Positions 53,976 through 62,699 of a stretch of 64,000 nucleotides of DNA are shown piece by piece (positions within the stretch are counted from its first letter, which is position 1; every line of letters begins with the position of its first letter). The notes under the pieces were generated by a model, which did no database searches, was not told the DNA's origin, and saw only the letters and a program-made list of their open reading frames with translations. The position numbers and the translations under genes were made by a program. This DNA is from an uncultured Acidobacteriota bacterium (GTDB lineage: Bacteria; Acidobacteriota; Blastocatellia; Pyrinomonadales; Pyrinomonadaceae), in the NCBI GenBank assembly GCA_902826795.1, contig CADEGD010000006.1, positions 85,768-149,767 on the forward strand, written 5' to 3'.

Positions 53976-54461
53976 ATGAACTTTGAGCAGAAACTTAACA
54001 AAGAGATCTCCACCGTGGTGCGGTCGGGCAACCGCCCTGGCAGATCGCTGAAGACCAGCGAAAAGGTATCGTACCGGGAATTTCTGTCGGACAAGATGTT
54101 GGTGATCGCGGCGATCCGGGCCGGAATCCCCTATTCGCTGTTCGCTCTCATAAAAGAGATCACGCCGTTCAGCGAAGACGATTGGGCAGAGATCTTGAAC
54201 ATTTCTACCAAATCGCTGTCACGATACAAGCAGGCATCGCGGCATTTTAAGCCCCTTCAATCCGAGAAGATCGTCGAAATGGCCGAGATAAGCGAAGCGG
54301 GCAAGGATGTGTTCGGGTCGGTCGATAAGTTCAGGTTGTGGCTCGATACGCCAAACTTTGCGCTGGGAGGGGCTAAGCCATTCGATCTGCTTAAAGATTC
54401 ATACGGTAAGGAATTGGTGCTGTCTGAATTGGTGCGGGTCGAGCACGGAATTCTTGCCTGA
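53976..54461 (+). CDS. Xre/MbcA/ParS-type antitoxin of a RES module
   Basis: 161 residues from ATG at 53976. The helical N-terminal part is followed by a Xre-like domain (about 50-105; IPYSLFALIKEITPFSEDDW, AEILNISTKSLSRYKQASRH) and a C-terminal toxin-binding domain of the MbcA/ParS type (DVFGSVDKFRLWLDTPNFAL, GGAKPFDLLKDSYGKELVL). It neutralises the RES toxin and represses its own promoter. Its stop overlaps the toxin start (TGATG). Confidence 0.9.
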   Translation: MNFEQKLNKEISTVVRSGNRPGRSLKTSEKVSYREFLSDKMLVIAAIRAGIPYSLFALIKEITPFSEDDWAEILNISTKSLSRYKQASRHFKPLQSEKIVEMAEISEAGKDVFGSVDKFRLWLDTPNFALGGAKPFDLLKDSYGKELVLSELVRVEHGILA

Positions 54462-54919
54462 TGCAAGTATTCCGCCTGGCGCGTAAAAAGTATGCGAGGC
54501 CGCTGTCTGGAAAAGGCGCGGCGATCAGAGGCGGTAGGTGGAATTCGCCTGGGGTCGACTTGATTTACTCAGCAGAGAATCGCTCTCTTGCCATGGCGGA
54601 GGTCGCCGTTCACCTATCGCTGGCGACACTACCCGACGATTATGTAATGGTGACAATTCATGTTCCGGATGGCCTTTCGATCACAGAAGTCGCTTCCGCT
54701 CGGCTGCCGAAGAACTGGAATGTTTTTCCACACTCCAGAGCCACGCAGTTGATCGGAGATAAGTTCGCCGCTGGTTTGGAACACTGCGGCCTGCGGGTTC
54801 CGTCGGCGGTAACGAAAGGAGATTTCAACTTACTTTTGAATCCGCACCATCCGAAGTTTTCCAAAGTGCGGATCGAAAGAGTCGAACCGTTTCCATTCGA
54901 TGTGAGGATATTTAAGTAA
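54461..54919 (+). CDS. RES-domain NAD+-degrading toxin
   Basis: 152 residues of the RES family, whose members deplete cellular NAD+ or modify proteins by ADP-ribosylation. Conserved blocks: [20 protein letters not shown] (Arg and the GGRWN loop), [20 protein letters not shown] (catalytic Tyr and Glu region) and the C-terminal [10 protein letters not shown]. Full length and in frame, so presumably active and controlled by the upstream antitoxin. Confidence 0.92.
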   Translation: MQVFRLARKKYARPLSGKGAAIRGGRWNSPGVDLIYSAENRSLAMAEVAVHLSLATLPDDYVMVTIHVPDGLSITEVASARLPKNWNVFPHSRATQLIGDKFAAGLEHCGLRVPSAVTKGDFNLLLNPHHPKFSKVRIERVEPFPFDVRIFK

Positions 54920-54920
54920 C

Positions 54921-55427
54921 TTGGCAAGGCCTAAGAAAAATTTGCAACCGATCGTCTCGATCATCATGGGCAGTAAGAGCGACTGGCCCACGATGGAGCA
55001 GGCGTCGCTCGTGCTCGACGAATTCGGCGTGGCCCACGAGTCAAAGATCGTTTCTGCTCATCGAACGCCCGATCTCCTTTTCGAGTTTGCCAAGTCAGTC
55101 GAGGAACGCGGCGTCGAGGTCATCATCGCAGGAGCCGGCGGAGCGGCTCATCTGCCGGGAATGTGCGCTTCGCAGACGGTCTTGCCCGTACTCGGCGTGC
55201 CGGTCGAAAGCAAGGCTCTCAAAGGGCTCGATTCGCTTCTATCGATCGCCCAGATGCCGGCCGGAGTTCCAGTCGGTACCCTCGCCATCGGCCAGGCCGG
55301 TGCCAAGAACGCCGCACTTCTCGCCGTCGCGATCCTTGCGAATTCCCGCCCCGAGCTTCGAAAGAAGCTTCACGCGTTTCGATCGAAACAAACAAAGACC
55401 GTGCTAAAATCCAAGTTGGAGAAATAG
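54921..55427 (+). CDS. purE: N5-carboxyaminoimidazole ribonucleotide mutase PurE
   Basis: 168 residues. Class I Pur[61 protein letters not shown] and [20 protein letters not shown]. It catalyses N5-CAIR to CAIR in purine synthesis, partnering PurK. The start appears to be TTG at 54921, 1 bp after the RES toxin stop, so purE may be translated from the toxin transcript. purK lies 1.9 kb downstream. Confidence 0.95.
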   Translation: MARPKKNLQPIVSIIMGSKSDWPTMEQASLVLDEFGVAHESKIVSAHRTPDLLFEFAKSVEERGVEVIIAGAGGAAHLPGMCASQTVLPVLGVPVESKALKGLDSLLSIAQMPAGVPVGTLAIGQAGAKNAALLAVAILANSRPELRKKLHAFRSKQTKTVLKSKLEK

Positions 55428-55429
55428 TT

Positions 55430-55648
55430 ATGGAGGCAGTCCGAATAGAAACTACGGTTCAGCCCAACAGACGCATCGTTGTCGAAGATCTTCCTTTCGA
55501 TGAAGGTGACAAGGTTGAGATCATCATCCTTGAGGCGAAGGCAGAAAAGGAAGATGGTGACCGGTATCCGCTGCGTGGAACGCCCTACTCTTACGTAGAC
55601 CCGTTTTCACCGGCGGTTCCCGCCGAGGACTGGGATGTTGTTGAATGA
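55430..55648 (+). CDS. vapB: VapB-type antitoxin of a damaged module
   Basis: 72 residues from ATG at 55430, starting 2 bp after purE. Antitoxin-like with an N-terminal strand pair (VRIETTVQPNRRIVVEDLPF, EGDKVEIIILEA) and a C-terminal PIN-toxin-binding tail (RYPLRGTPYSYVDPFSP, PAEDWDVVE). Its stop overlaps the ATG of the downstream toxin frame by 4 bp. Confidence 0.78.
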   Translation: MEAVRIETTVQPNRRIVVEDLPFDEGDKVEIIILEAKAEKEDGDRYPLRGTPYSYVDPFSPAVPAEDWDVVE

Positions 55649-56030
55649 TCATTCTCGACATCTGGATCTGGTACGTGCAAGAAGACACCAGACTCGATCA
55701 GAAAGCACAGACATTCATTCGACAAACGAGTCCGCAGGGCTCGGGATAAGTTCTATATCCATTTGGGAGGTAGCTAAGGCCGTCAAGCACGGGAAGCTCG
55801 TTTTGCCAGTGGATACAGAGTCCTGGCTTAGGCAAGCGTCGAATTACCCTGGCATTCAGATCCTCGCGCTAACTCCCGAGATCTGCGTTGAGTCCGCAAA
55901 TTTGCCCGGCGTCTTTCACAAGGATCCTGCCGATCAACTCATCGTTGCTACCGCACGCATTCTCGATACGCAGCTTGTAACCGCTGATTCTAAGATACGG
56001 TCTTATCCACACGTAAAGCTATTCGTTTAG
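55645..56030 (+). pseudogene. vapC: VapC (PIN-domain) toxin gene with frameshift
   Basis: From ATG at 55645 the frame reads MIILDIWIWYVQEDTRLDQK and stops after QTSPQGSG. The next frame continues GLGISSISIWEVAKAVKHGK, then FHKDPADQLIVATARILDTQ and LVTADSKI to the stop at 56030. The 386-bp span is one base short of a whole number of codons, and a single missing base near 55737 explains the break. The usual N-terminal LDTHIW motif reads LDIWIW, so Thr-His are also missing, removing part of the metal-site loop. Probably inactive. Confidence 0.82.
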
Positions 56031-56033
56031 GCA

Positions 56034-56735
56034 ATGACGGTCCCCGACATCCTTGAGAGGCTCGAGGCTCTCGGCTCACCTAAGAACGTGGCGGGGATGG
56101 CGCGGTTCGGGATAGTCACTAAGAAGGCTTTTGGAGTTCCAACTCCCGAGTTGAAGCGGCTGGCGAAAGAAGTAAAGAAAGAAGTTACCGACCGGCATTC
56201 GCTTGCACTTGACCTCTGGCAAACGGGTATTCACGAAGCCAGGGCAGTCGCGTATTTGATAGATGACCCGAAGCAAGTCACGGAAGACCAGATGGAAGCG
56301 TGGGCGTCGGATTTCGACAACTGGGCTATCGTCGACGGCACGTGCGGACATCTGTTTTGCCGTTCGCCATTGGCCTACAAGAAAGTAGTAGCGTGGAGCG
56401 GCCGCGACGAGGAGTTTATCAAACGAGCAGGAATCGTGCTGATTGCGTGGCTTACGGTCCATGATAAGAAAGCCTCGGACGAGAAGATCGCCGAGTTTCT
56501 GCCGCTGCTCGAGAAACACGCGGACGACGACCGGAACTTCGTCAAAAAAGCGGTGAACTGGTCGCTTAGGCAGGTCGGCAAACGCTCTCTGAAACTCAAC
56601 AAACTTGCGATCGAAACCGCCGACCGAATAGCGCTGCAGAATACCAAGTCTGCCCGTTGGATAGCGTCGGACGCTCTTCGCGAACTCAAAAGCGACGCTG
56701 TTCGAGAGCGATTGCAGGCAAGGGCAAAACGTTAA
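56034..56735 (+). CDS. alkD: AlkD-family DNA alkylation repair protein
   Basis: 233 residues of HEAT-like helical repeats: GIVTKKAFGVPTPELKRLAK, EARAVAYLIDDPKQV, SDFDNWAIVDGTC (the functionally important Trp and Asp of AlkD) and DRNFVKKAVNWSLRQVGKRS. AlkD glycosylases excise bulky or cationic alkylated bases (N3/N7-alkyl purines) without base flipping. It follows the broken VapC by 3 bp. In frame and full length. Confidence 0.9.
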   Translation: MTVPDILERLEALGSPKNVAGMARFGIVTKKAFGVPTPELKRLAKEVKKEVTDRHSLALDLWQTGIHEARAVAYLIDDPKQVTEDQMEAWASDFDNWAIVDGTCGHLFCRSPLAYKKVVAWSGRDEEFIKRAGIVLIAWLTVHDKKASDEKIAEFLPLLEKHADDDRNFVKKAVNWSLRQVGKRSLKLNKLAIETADRIALQNTKSARWIASDALRELKSDAVRERLQARAKR

Positions 56736-56803
56736 AAGTTTCTGATAATGCCGCCAGATTGGGCGTTTTTATTGTAAGGAACTCTCGCACAGGAGGCCTG
56801 CCA

Positions 56804-57223
56804 ATGAGCGCCGTTAAATGTCCGAATTGCGGACTCTCGACCTTCTCCGCCGATACGAACTGCCGCCGATGCGGCAAGCTTGTATATCGCCCGACCAGTC
56901 GGGTCGTCTCTGATAAGCCGCCGATCCGGAACAGCATCATTTCGCTGGCGATCTTCGCCGCTCTTTGCGTTGGGGGATATTACGTATTCTCCGCGATGCA
57001 GAGTTCGGTTCAGCAGTATTCCGACGAGGATGCTAAGCGGGCGGCCGCGCAGCCGAGCGTGCCCGAATCGCAAAAGGCATTTTCTAGAACGGCGGACGAC
57101 CGAATGCGGGCTCAGCGCGTGGGTAATGCCGTCAACATCAGTCCGGCACTGGCGGAGCACAAAGATCGGGTGAAGGAAACGGAAAAGATGATGAATTCTA
57201 TCTCGAATTCATCATCGCAATAG
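56804..57223 (+). CDS. Zinc-ribbon membrane protein, hypothetical
   Basis: 139 residues from ATG at 56804 with an AGGAGG ribosome site. An N-terminal zinc ribbon (CPNCGLSTFSADTNCRRCGK, residues 6-25), a membrane helix (about 46-66, SIISLAIFAALCVGGYYVFS) and a polar C-terminus. No further family is recognised. It lies between alkD and purK in the same direction. Confidence 0.7.
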   Translation: MSAVKCPNCGLSTFSADTNCRRCGKLVYRPTSRVVSDKPPIRNSIISLAIFAALCVGGYYVFSAMQSSVQQYSDEDAKRAAAQPSVPESQKAFSRTADDRMRAQRVGNAVNISPALAEHKDRVKETEKMMNSISNSSSQ

Positions 57224-57282
57224 TCTGATTCGCCAAATCGATCCGCATTCGGGTAACCTATCGGTTCGCAAACTACGAACCG

Positions 57283-58425
57283 GTGAAAACAATTCTTCCC
57301 AATTCAACTATCGGTATCTTCGGCAGCGGCCAGCTTGGACGTATGTTCACCCTCGAGGCGCGCAAGATGGGATACCGTGTCCACACGTTTTCGCCTGACC
57401 GCGACACGCCGACCGGCCACGTCGCCGATGTCGAGACCTCAGCGAGCTACGACGATCTCGACCGCGTCCGCGAGTTTGCCAGAAGTGTCGATGTTGTTAC
57501 GTTCGAATTCGAAAACGTGCCGTCGAAGACAGTTGAGGCGGCGGCTGAATTCGTTGACGTTCACCCGAAGGGCGAGATACTTCACACCACTCAAAATCGT
57601 CTCCGCGAGAAAACGTTTTTATCCGACAACGGTTTTCCTGTCACACCTTTTCGTCACATCAAGTCTATCGACGACCTTTATCGTGCTGCAGACGCCCTCG
57701 GATATCCGAGCGTTTTGAAGACAGCAGGCTTTGGCTACGACGGCAAGGGGCAGGCAAAGATCCGCGCTCACTCCGACCTCGACGAGGCGTTCGCCGCGAT
57801 GAATGGTAACGATTCCGTGCTTGAGGCTTTCGTCGCTTTTGCTAAGGAAGTTTCGGTCGTTTGCGCCCGCGATCAGGATGGCAATTTAGCTCATTACGGA
57901 GTGATCGAGAACGAGCATGCTAATCACATCCTCGACGTTTCATTTGCCCCCGCTATGGTCAGCGAGACCGTCTATCGCGATGCCGTCGAGATCACGCGAA
58001 ATGTTGCAGACGCGTTCGGCTATGTTGGCACAATGTGCGTCGAGTTTTTCCTGACGACCGACGACAAGTTGCTTGTAAACGAGATCGCCCCGCGTCCGCA
58101 TAATTCGGGCCATCTCACCTTTGGCCCGTGCGTCGCGTCGCAATTCGAACAGCAGGTCCGCGCCGTTTGCGGTTTGCCGCTCGGCTCGACCGAATTCTAT
58201 CGGTCGGCCGCGATGGCAAATCTCCTCGGCGAGGTGTGGGCAAACGGCGAACCGAAGTGGTCAGCCGCCCTTGCCGATCCGAACGTTAAGCTTCATCTCT
58301 ATGGAAAAGCGGATCCGAAGCCAGGCCGGAAAATGGGCCACCTTACAGGAACGGGAGTAACTGCCGAAGAAGCTGCAAGTGCAGTTCGAGCCGCGAGAGA
58401 GAGACTGAAAACTTCAAACAAGTAG
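57283..58425 (+). CDS. purK: N5-carboxyaminoimidazole ribonucleotide synthase PurK
   Basis: 380 residues from GTG at 57283. ATP-grasp enzyme: TIGIFGSGQLGRMFTLEARK, VVTFEFENVPSKTVEA, PSVLKTAGFGYDGKGQAKI, EAFVAFAKEVSVVCARD and NEIAPRPHNSGHLT. It makes N5-CAIR from AIR, ATP and bicarbonate. purE is 1.9 kb upstream, separated by damaged vapBC, alkD and a zinc-ribbon gene. Its end overlaps crcB by 12 bp (convergent). Confidence 0.96.
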   Translation: MKTILPNSTIGIFGSGQLGRMFTLEARKMGYRVHTFSPDRDTPTGHVADVETSASYDDLDRVREFARSVDVVTFEFENVPSKTVEAAAEFVDVHPKGEILHTTQNRLREKTFLSDNGFPVTPFRHIKSIDDLYRAADALGYPSVLKTAGFGYDGKGQAKIRAHSDLDEAFAAMNGNDSVLEAFVAFAKEVSVVCARDQDGNLAHYGVIENEHANHILDVSFAPAMVSETVYRDAVEITRNVADAFGYVGTMCVEFFLTTDDKLLVNEIAPRPHNSGHLTFGPCVASQFEQQVRAVCGLPLGSTEFYRSAAMANLLGEVWANGEPKWSAALADPNVKLHLYGKADPKPGRKMGHLTGTGVTAEEAASAVRAARERLKTSNK

Positions 58426-58800
58426 TCTCGCCAGTCGAACTCCGACGAGAACCGCCACAAATCCGCCGACCACGCTAAGCAACAGATACAGTAGGTTCGT
58501 TAAATAATCTCTGTTCGATGCAAGGCCGTAGATCTCCATTTCGAAGGTCGAGAACGTCGTGAATGCTCCGAGGAATCCGACTACCACTGCCAGCCGCAAC
58601 GTTTCGCTCACGTCAAACCGATCGGTCAGCAGGATGAGCAGAAAGCCGATCAGGAATGATCCGCTGACGTTGATCACTAACGTCGGCAGCGGAAACTTCT
58701 CGAATACGCTTGCGAGGGGTGAGACGTTGATCAGATGGCGAGTGACTGCGCCGAGCGCTCCGCCAACGGCTACTGCCGAGATTTTGCTCAAGGCTTCCAT
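58414..58800 (-). CDS. crcB: CrcB/Fluc fluoride ion channel
   Basis: 128 residues with four membrane helices. Family pattern: VAVGGALGAVTRHLIN, GSFLIGFLLILL (GxFxxG), FLGAFTTFSTFEME (the Phe/Thr fluoride path), VVGGFVAVLVGVRLA. Fluc proteins are dual-topology dimers that export fluoride. A fluoride riboswitch is not obvious in the 54 bp upstream. Confidence 0.93.
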   Translation of the reverse strand: MEALSKISAVAVGGALGAVTRHLINVSPLASVFEKFPLPTLVINVSGSFLIGFLLILLTDRFDVSETLRLAVVVGFLGAFTTFSTFEMEIYGLASNRDYLTNLLYLLLSVVGGFVAVLVGVRLARLLV

Positions 58801-58854
58801 AGCGAAGGATTATAGCCGACCAGACTCCGATCGAGGGCGTGCTAAAATTGATGT

Positions 58855-59355
58855 ATGGCTGAGAGTGTCGCCTTTTCAAAAACCGCGGACCGCGCAACTG
58901 TTTATGCCGAGCTAGCCCCGCAGATCGAAGCTCTGATCGCGGACGAGACTGACTTGATCGCAAACCTTGCAAACGTCGCGGCCGTGCTGAAGGAAGCGTT
59001 CGGATTCTTTTGGGTCGGCTTCTATTTGAAGAAGGGCGATCAACTCGTGCTCGGCCCGTTTCAAGGCCCGCTCGCCTGCACCCGGATCGATTTTGGATCG
59101 GGCGTTTGCGGACATGCGTACAGCTCCCGCGAAACCGTTATCGTTCCCAACGTCGACGAGTTTCCCGGCCACATCGCCTGCAGCTCCGCTTCAAGATCAG
59201 AGATCGTCGTTCCGATGTTTGACGCAGGCGGCGAAGTTTTCGGCGTGCTGGATGTCGACAGCGATAAGTTGAGTGATTTTTCGGAGATCGACGCCGACCA
59301 TCTCGAACGCATCGTCGGGCTCATCTCAAGGCTGCCGAGCAATCCTTCTGAATAG
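58855..59355 (+). CDS. msrC: Free methionine-(R)-sulfoxide reductase (GAF domain)
   Basis: 166-residue GAF-fold fRMsr. LVLGPFQGPLACTRIDFGSG, then CGHAYSSRETVIVPNVDEFP and HIACSSASRSEIVVPMFDAG hold the three conserved cysteines. It reduces free Met-R-sulfoxide with thioredoxin. An ATG start at 58855. Divergent from crcB. Confidence 0.93.
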   Translation: MAESVAFSKTADRATVYAELAPQIEALIADETDLIANLANVAAVLKEAFGFFWVGFYLKKGDQLVLGPFQGPLACTRIDFGSGVCGHAYSSRETVIVPNVDEFPGHIACSSASRSEIVVPMFDAGGEVFGVLDVDSDKLSDFSEIDADHLERIVGLISRLPSNPSE

Positions 59356-59435
59356 GCTCCTCTCTCGGAATTCGATAAGATATTCAATTCCGTTCGAGGC
59401 AGGCGTCCGGAGGTTCGAGCGGGTCTAATTGTCAT

Positions 59436-60503
59436 ATGACACCTATCGAATATCCGCTTTGGGTTTGGGTATCGTTCTTTGCCGTGATCCTGATCGCGCT
59501 GTTTGTCGACATCGGCATCGTTAATCGAAAGTCTCATGCGCCGACACGGAAAGAAACCGTTACTTGGAGCGTTGTCTGGGTTTCGCTGGCGCTCCTCTTC
59601 GGCGGATTTATTTACCTTCAGTTCGGTTCGTTCAAGTCGAAGGAGTTTCTAACCGGTTACCTCATCGAGCTTTCGCTCTCCATCGACAACCTCTTTGTAT
59701 TTCTCCTTATCTTTAATTTCTTCAAGGTTCCTTTGAAGTATCAGCATCGTGTGCTGTTCTGGGGAATCTTTATGGCCCTGGTGATGAGGCTCGTGATGAT
59801 CTTCGCGGGTGTCGAGGTCGTCGACCGATTTCATTGGGCGCTGTATCTGGCAGGTGCGTTTCTTGTCTACACCGGCATTAGTATGTTCGGTGAAGACGAG
59901 GCCTTCGAACCAGAAGAAAGTTTTCTGGTTAAGACCGCGACTCGCTTCATCAGAATCTCTAAAAACTACGAAGGAGATCGGTTTTTTATCACGGAAAACC
60001 AACGCCGAACAGGTACGCTTCTGCTGCTTGTGCTGATCGTGATCAACGTCGCTGATCTCGTTTTTGCAGTTGATTCGATTCCGGCGATCTTCGGCATAAC
60101 GACCGATCGTTTTATTGTCTACACGTCGAATATCTTTGCTATCCTCGGCTTGCGCACATTCTATTTTTTGCTCGCCGATGTCGCCGAAAGGTTTCATTTT
60201 TTAAAGTACGGACTGGCCTTTGTACTAACTTTCATTGGCCTGAAAATGCTTTTGCCTCTTCTGGTTACAGGTCTGTTACTATTGATGGGTGAAGCGAGCA
60301 CCGGTGGCTTTGCCGACCTGCTTCGACGCTTTCAGGCCAACGACGAAGAGATCAAGCAGTTGATCATCAACGTCTCGCTCGGTGTCGTTGTTCTCGCGAT
60401 CGCGTCTTCGATAGTGTTGTCGATCATCTTCCCAAAAACCGAGACCGCTGAAGCAGGTGACAAAAACATGGACGATTCTGAAGACGATCCCGGCATGATC
60501 TAG
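59436..60503 (+). CDS. TerC/Alx-family membrane protein
   Basis: 355 residues with about eight membrane helices. TerC signatures: VSFFAVILIALFVDIGIVNR, LSLSIDNLFVFLLIFNFFKV, YQHRVLFWGIFMALVMRLVM, VINVADLVFAVDSIPAIFGI and FLKYGLAFVLTFIGLKMLLP. The conserved acidic residues in the SIDN and FAVDSIPA motifs are those linked to Mn2+ transport by Alx/TerC proteins. A yybP-ykoY riboswitch is not evident in the 80 bp upstream. It is followed 8 bp later by the FecR gene. Confidence 0.93.
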   Translation: MTPIEYPLWVWVSFFAVILIALFVDIGIVNRKSHAPTRKETVTWSVVWVSLALLFGGFIYLQFGSFKSKEFLTGYLIELSLSIDNLFVFLLIFNFFKVPLKYQHRVLFWGIFMALVMRLVMIFAGVEVVDRFHWALYLAGAFLVYTGISMFGEDEAFEPEESFLVKTATRFIRISKNYEGDRFFITENQRRTGTLLLLVLIVINVADLVFAVDSIPAIFGITTDRFIVYTSNIFAILGLRTFYFLLADVAERFHFLKYGLAFVLTFIGLKMLLPLLVTGLLLLMGEASTGGFADLLRRFQANDEEIKQLIINVSLGVVVLAIASSIVLSIIFPKTETAEAGDKNMDDSEDDPGMI

Positions 60504-60511
60504 CTTTTTCG

Positions 60512-61741
60512 ATGGAGCCTCATTACAAGAAGATCTACGTTGAATGGTGGAAGATCCAGCGCAGCACTATCTATGGTGTTGTCGGGTTTGTCATAGTTGC
60601 GTCAGCGCTAGGTTTCGGTTCGTGGTACGCGATAAAGAACAACTGGTTTTCGCAAGAGAATGTGACGACCATTCCCAAGGATGCGGCCCGCATTCTTTCT
60701 TTTGAAGGCGACGTTCGCATAATTCGTGCGGCGACGCGCGAGACGGTTGTCGTCACAAAGGAGATCTACGTAGCCGCAGGCGATACCATCCAAACGCAGG
60801 CTGACGGCAAAGCCATCGTTCAGATGGTCGACGGTTCGGTGCTCACCGTGAGGCCGAACAGTACGCTGATAATCAAAGACAACTCATCGATATTCGGCGG
60901 CGCGAACGTGCGCGTCTCTCTTGATGACGGACAGCTCAATGTCCGCACCGATCAGCTTCCCGAAAACGCAGAAAATATAGTGGAAATGCTGGATTCGGAA
61001 ACGGCGATCAAATCGCAGACCGACGCGAGCTTCAATGCCGACGCTCAAAACGCCGAGATCCGCATCACGCGCGGCAGCGTGGATACGACGGTCGGCGACA
61101 CGAAGACGACCATCACCGAGAACGAGTTTGCTGCCGTAAACGATGGCCGCCTTGCGTCGAAAGAGAAGCTGCTGTTTGCACCGCGTCCTGTTCAGCCGAC
61201 CGACGGTGCCCAGATCGTCGATCCGGGATCGGGCGGAAGCGTTGCCTTCGCCTGGCAGGATGAGAGCACGCTGCCGATCGCCGGTTATTACATTCAGATA
61301 TCCCGCTCGCCTATCTTTGCCGCCGATTCGATCCTCGTGGATCGAAGCTCGCTAACGTCCCGCGAGTTTCGTCTAGCGGGAATGCAGCCGGGCACCTACT
61401 ATTGGCGGGTCAAATCGACTGCTCGATCGGGCCAGACGAGCGACTGGAATCCGCACTTCAAGTTTACCGTGGTTCGCCGCGGTTCGAGCCCGGCGATCGA
61501 CGTGACGGGCTGGAACGTAGAACGCGTAGGCGGCAACGTCCACATCATCTCCGGCAGAACGCAGCCGGGCTTATTAGTGAAATCTCAGGGAAATCAGGTC
61601 TTTGCCGCCTCTGACGGTTCCTTCCGGCTTCAGGTTTCTTCGGGGACCGGCGAGGTTCCGGTCGAGCTTGACGACACTCGCGGTAACCGTGCGGGCTTTG
61701 TTCTCTCCCTGCGAAACTCGCGCGTGCTGCGAAGGTTTTAG
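60512..61741 (+). CDS. FecR-domain membrane-anchored protein
   Basis: 409 residues. A cytoplasmic N-terminus, one membrane helix (about 19-40, TIYGVVGFVIVASALGFGSW) and a FecR domain (about 60-190; AGDTIQTQADGKAIVQMVDG, SVLTVRPNSTLIIKDNSSIF). A fibronectin/Big-like segment follows (about 230-330; YYIQISRSPIFAADSILVDR). The last 80 residues resemble a carboxypeptidase-regulatory or Ig-like domain. The pattern suggests an envelope-anchored surface protein rather than a FecI anti-sigma factor. It overlaps nothing but abuts the CDF gene. Confidence 0.82.
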   Translation: MEPHYKKIYVEWWKIQRSTIYGVVGFVIVASALGFGSWYAIKNNWFSQENVTTIPKDAARILSFEGDVRIIRAATRETVVVTKEIYVAAGDTIQTQADGKAIVQMVDGSVLTVRPNSTLIIKDNSSIFGGANVRVSLDDGQLNVRTDQLPENAENIVEMLDSETAIKSQTDASFNADAQNAEIRITRGSVDTTVGDTKTTITENEFAAVNDGRLASKEKLLFAPRPVQPTDGAQIVDPGSGGSVAFAWQDESTLPIAGYYIQISRSPIFAADSILVDRSSLTSREFRLAGMQPGTYYWRVKSTARSGQTSDWNPHFKFTVVRRGSSPAIDVTGWNVERVGGNVHIISGRTQPGLLVKSQGNQVFAASDGSFRLQVSSGTGEVPVELDDTRGNRAGFVLSLRNSRVLRRF

Positions 61742-61751
61742 GAGGCACGTT

Positions 61752-62696
61752 ACGGCACACGGTCATTCGCACAGCCACGCCACCGTATCGCCCGAAAGGA
61801 CGAAACGCCTAAAGATCGCACTCGGCCTGACGTTCGCCTACATGCTTGCCGAGGCGATCGGCGGCTGGCTGACAAACTCGCTCGCTCTCATCGCCGATGC
61901 CGGCCACATGCTGACTGACGTGGCAGCGCTCACGCTGACGCTTTCGGCCATCTGGTTCGGTTCGCGTGCGGCAACCTCACGCAAAACTTACGGATATTAC
62001 CGACTTGAAATACTTGCCGCGTTCATCAACGGCATCGCGCTCGTCTTGCTGTCGATATGGATCGTCGTTGAGGCCATCGAGCGATGGAATACGCCGCAGG
62101 AAGTTGCGGGATTGCAGATGTCGCTGATCGCAGTTGGCGGGCTCGTGGTGAATATCATCGCCGCGTTTCTGCTGCACGCCGATCACAAACACGATCTCAA
62201 CATGCGCGGAGCGTTTCTGCATGTGCTCGGCGATCTGCTCGGATCGGTAATGGCGATCATTGCCGGTGTGCTGATCCTCGCGCTCGGCTGGCTGTGGGCT
62301 GATTCGGTCGGGTCGGCTCTTATCAGCCTTATCATCGTGGCGAGTGCGTGGCGGTTGATATTGGAATCGGTCAATGTGCTACTTGAAGGAACGCCGTCAC
62401 ACATCGACCTTCGGGCCGTCGAATCGACGATGACTGAAACGCCGGGAGTTGCCGGAATCCACGACCTTCACGTATGGACGATCTCCTCCGGCCGCGACGC
62501 GCTGTCAGCGCATATCAGCCATGACGACTCCGTCTCGCATTCAGACCTTCTCGCTATCGTTCGCACCAAACTTCACGACCGCTTCGGGATCGATCACCTG
62601 ACTATCCAGATGGAAACGCTTTCGCACGAGGCCGAAGCGCTCTATGTTTGCGAGACCGGAACACAGTGCTTCGAACCCTCTAGGGCATCTCATTAG
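61752..62696 (+). CDS. czcD: Cation diffusion facilitator (CzcD/ZnT-like), apparent ACG start
   Basis: 314 residues if translation starts at ACG at 61752. CDF family: His-rich N-terminus (AHGHSHSH), LAEAIGGWLTNSLALIADAG and HMLTDVAALTL (metal-site HxxxD), NMRGAFLHVLGDLLGSVMAI (second HxxxD), then a cytoplasmic domain with VAGIHDLHVWTISSGRDALS. Exports Zn2+ or related metals. No ATG, GTG or TTG lies near; the nearest in-frame start is TTG at 61602, inside FecR. A perfect AGGAGG sits 6 bp before the ACG, exactly where an ATG would be expected, and the protein would then begin with the family's usual (M)AHGHSHSH. Confidence 0.85.
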   Translation, partial: TAHGHSHSHATVSPERTKRLKIALGLTFAYMLAEAIGGWLTNSLALIADAGHMLTDVAALTLTLSAIWFGSRAATSRKTYGYYRLEILAAFINGIALVLLSIWIVVEAIERWNTPQEVAGLQMSLIAVGGLVVNIIAAFLLHADHKHDLNMRGAFLHVLGDLLGSVMAIIAGVLILALGWLWADSVGSALISLIIVASAWRLILESVNVLLEGTPSHIDLRAVESTMTETPGVAGIHDLHVWTISSGRDALSAHISHDDSVSHSDLLAIVRTKLHDRFGIDHLTIQMETLSHEAEALYVCETGTQCFEPSRASH

Positions 62697-62699
62697 CTT

